Of a stretch of 64,000 nt of DNA, positions 62,805-64,000 are shown in pieces. Made by a program: the position numbers and the translations under genes. The stretch spans positions 1,374,501 to 1,438,500 of the forward strand of contig JAUPFP010000021.1 in NCBI GenBank assembly GCA_036925085.1, read 5' to 3'. Each line of letters starts with the position of its first letter. Positions within the stretch are counted from its first letter, which is position 1. This stretch comes from Brachycybe producta. Lineage: Eukaryota; Arthropoda; Diplopoda; Playtdesmida; Andrognathidae. The notes beneath the pieces are model-generated. The model saw only the letters and a list, made by a program, of their open reading frames with translations, was not told the DNA's origin and searched no databases.

Positions 62805-63222
62805 TATGTGGCTCCATAGATACTTATTTTGGTTTTATCCTCACAGATGGCGCCACTACAGTGGCGCGTATATATTCTATATGATTCACCCGCAGTTATG
62901 AGAAAATTATATATTTTTTCAGGAAAACAAATTACAAAAAAAATTGAAAAGTGTTTTAGAAACTAGAATAGTTGGGGGAGGATAATGCTAAAAGGTTTTT
63001 CTTTCATTCATGTTGATATCTTTTAAAATAAACTTTTTATAGTCAGAAATTAAAAGCTTATTTTGAATGATATCAAGCATGAAAATACCCTGGATTGATT
63101 GAGCTGTTAAGCTACCCTTCTAGTTTCTAAAATACATTGACATTTCTTTTTATTTTGCTTCTAAAAAAGACAAAATTAACCATCCATTCTCGAAGGTCCG
63201 TTTATACTTTTTAAATTAACCT
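62805..63222. mobile_element. Family B copy B26 (hybrid ends)
   Basis: Left end of the long variant (GTGGCTCCATAGA, GATGGCGCCACTACAGTGGC), then TTTTAGAAACTAGAATAG and TCTTTTAAAATAAACTTTTT; right arm CTACCCTTCTAGTTTCTAAA and CCGTTTATACTTTTTAAA. Confidence 0.75.
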
Positions 63223-63306
63223 TAATTTTTTTTTCTCTTAGCCACTAACCACTTTGTGTGGCGCCACATGTAATAATTGGTTTTTAGTTTGACATTCGAT
63301 TACATT

Positions 63307-63536
63307 ATAATGAATGTTCGATCCACACGAGCCACCGCAACTGTTGCGATGAGAGTGGTTGAGTGTGACCACAAGTGGCGCGACTACCGAGCTATTTGTC
63401 AGTGATGATCAACTGTCATAATAGTGGTCCACTGATTTCAATGTGGTGGTGGTGGTAGTGGTTGCTAAACAGTCTGCGTCAACCACTTTTTCTTAATGGC
63501 ACCACAAAAAGTGGTCTCGTGTGAATCCGACTTTTA
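63307..63536. repeat. Inverted element rich in AGTGGT/ACCACT
   Basis: TTCGATCCACACGAGCCAC at the left faces GTGGTCTCGTGTGAATCCGA at the right. The interior repeats AGTGGTC and GACCAC in both directions. Confidence 0.5.
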
Positions 63537-63807
63537 ATCTGAATTGAAGGAACGTCAATAATTTCCTTTTTTTCTTAATGTTTTGTGTGTGGGTTTAACT
63601 GAGCTGCCATTTGTAAATAAAATATATGGCTTATTATAATGTATGCATATTTGTGTGTAGGTTGTTATTTTCTAATTAGATATTCAATATAATTTTCATC
63701 GTTATTTTGTTCCGTTTTATGTCGAGACGGCGACAAAAGTCTTAACGAGTTTGAACCGCGTTTCGGTTTCATTATTTCATATTTAACTTTCATTATTTAT
63801 TCATTAG

Positions 63808-64000
63808 TGAGAGAGAATGAGAGAGAGAGAGAATATGAGAGACAGAAAGAGAGATAGAGAGAGAATATGAATGAATGAGAGAGAGAGAGAGAGAACGAGA
63901 CAGAAAGAGAACGAGAGAGGGAGAGATAGAATGAGAGAGAGAATATGAAAGACACAGAGAGAGAGAGAGAGAGAGAGAATAAGAATGAATGAGAGAGAGA
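63808..64000 (+). repeat. GA-rich array at the window edge
   Basis: GAGAGA interrupted by ATATGA, CAGAAAGA and AATGAATGA. It continues past the window. Confidence 0.9.

Larger units (their letters stand above)
59917..64000. other. Right-hand region, probably intronic
   Basis: Holds a family A copy, three family B copies, a family H copy, an inverted element at 63307-63536 and GA repeats at the edge. One weak exon candidate at 62421-62509. Confidence 0.5.

Overview
The window looks like nuclear DNA of an invertebrate animal. It is AT-rich, the genes have GT-AG introns ranging from 40 bp to 11 kb, there is a tRNA-derived SINE and the tail of a non-LTR retrotransposon, and one gene is a clear orthologue of metazoan TMEM59. 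I cannot name the species. All three genes that I can support lie on the + strand.

Layout. (1) 1-212: 3' end of a non-LTR retrotransposon. (2) 1264-18854: the last 18 exons, about 1,224 codons, of a large probably secreted protein that I do not recognise. It has N-glycosylation sequons, a furin-type site, a Ser/Thr-rich mucin-like segment and an acidic C-terminus. Every exon junction keeps phase, so the model is strong although the function is unknown and the 5' end lies upstream. (3) 21501-50919: a complete six-exon TMEM59 gene (402 aa). Its product in vertebrates is a single-pass Golgi/endosomal protein linked to autophagy and protein trafficking. Introns of 11.0, 5.6 and 10.8 kb make up most of the locus. 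(4) From about 54895: promoter and first exon of another gene, with a YY1-like motif and a short upstream reading frame. A later candidate exon at 59835 resembles the start of the MRGBP/Eaf7 domain of NuA4/TIP60 complexes. The rest of that gene would lie beyond the window.

Most of the remaining DNA is a nested layer of short non-autonomous inverted-repeat elements. I define them here from repeated copies inside the window. Family A (16 copies, about 205 bp) is an almost fully palindromic MITE with 8-9 bp target duplications and CRE-like TGACGTCA sites. Family B (about 26 copies, roughly 7 kb in total) is a foldback element with ends TTAAGGTGG. It sits 35-105 bp upstream of the 3' splice site in eight of the eleven introns that exceed 300 bp. 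Family C is a hAT-like MITE (TAGGGCTCGG ends). Family D is a 910-bp TTAA-bounded element with three internal tandem repeats, and a paralogous empty site is present. Family E inserts into family B. Family F carries CGACTGCAAAATGAAGTCG. Family G is a GTGTCGTT hairpin repeat found directly upstream of both the TMEM59 and the third gene's first exons. Single-copy elements include a long-TIR element whose core is a 31-bp minisatellite (47844-48505), a 241-bp hAT-like element (28149-28389) and a CGATAGT-rich inverted element (37676-38081).

Simple sequence is abundant: two interrupted GA arrays in TMEM59 intron 1, a CT array in intron 2, a GA array at the right edge, and many runs of 10 or more G or C. 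I see no autonomous transposase gene, no CRISPR array and no functional tRNA or rRNA gene. The most interesting signals are the link between family B and 3' splice sites, the TIR-bounded minisatellite, and the family G repeat shared by two promoters.
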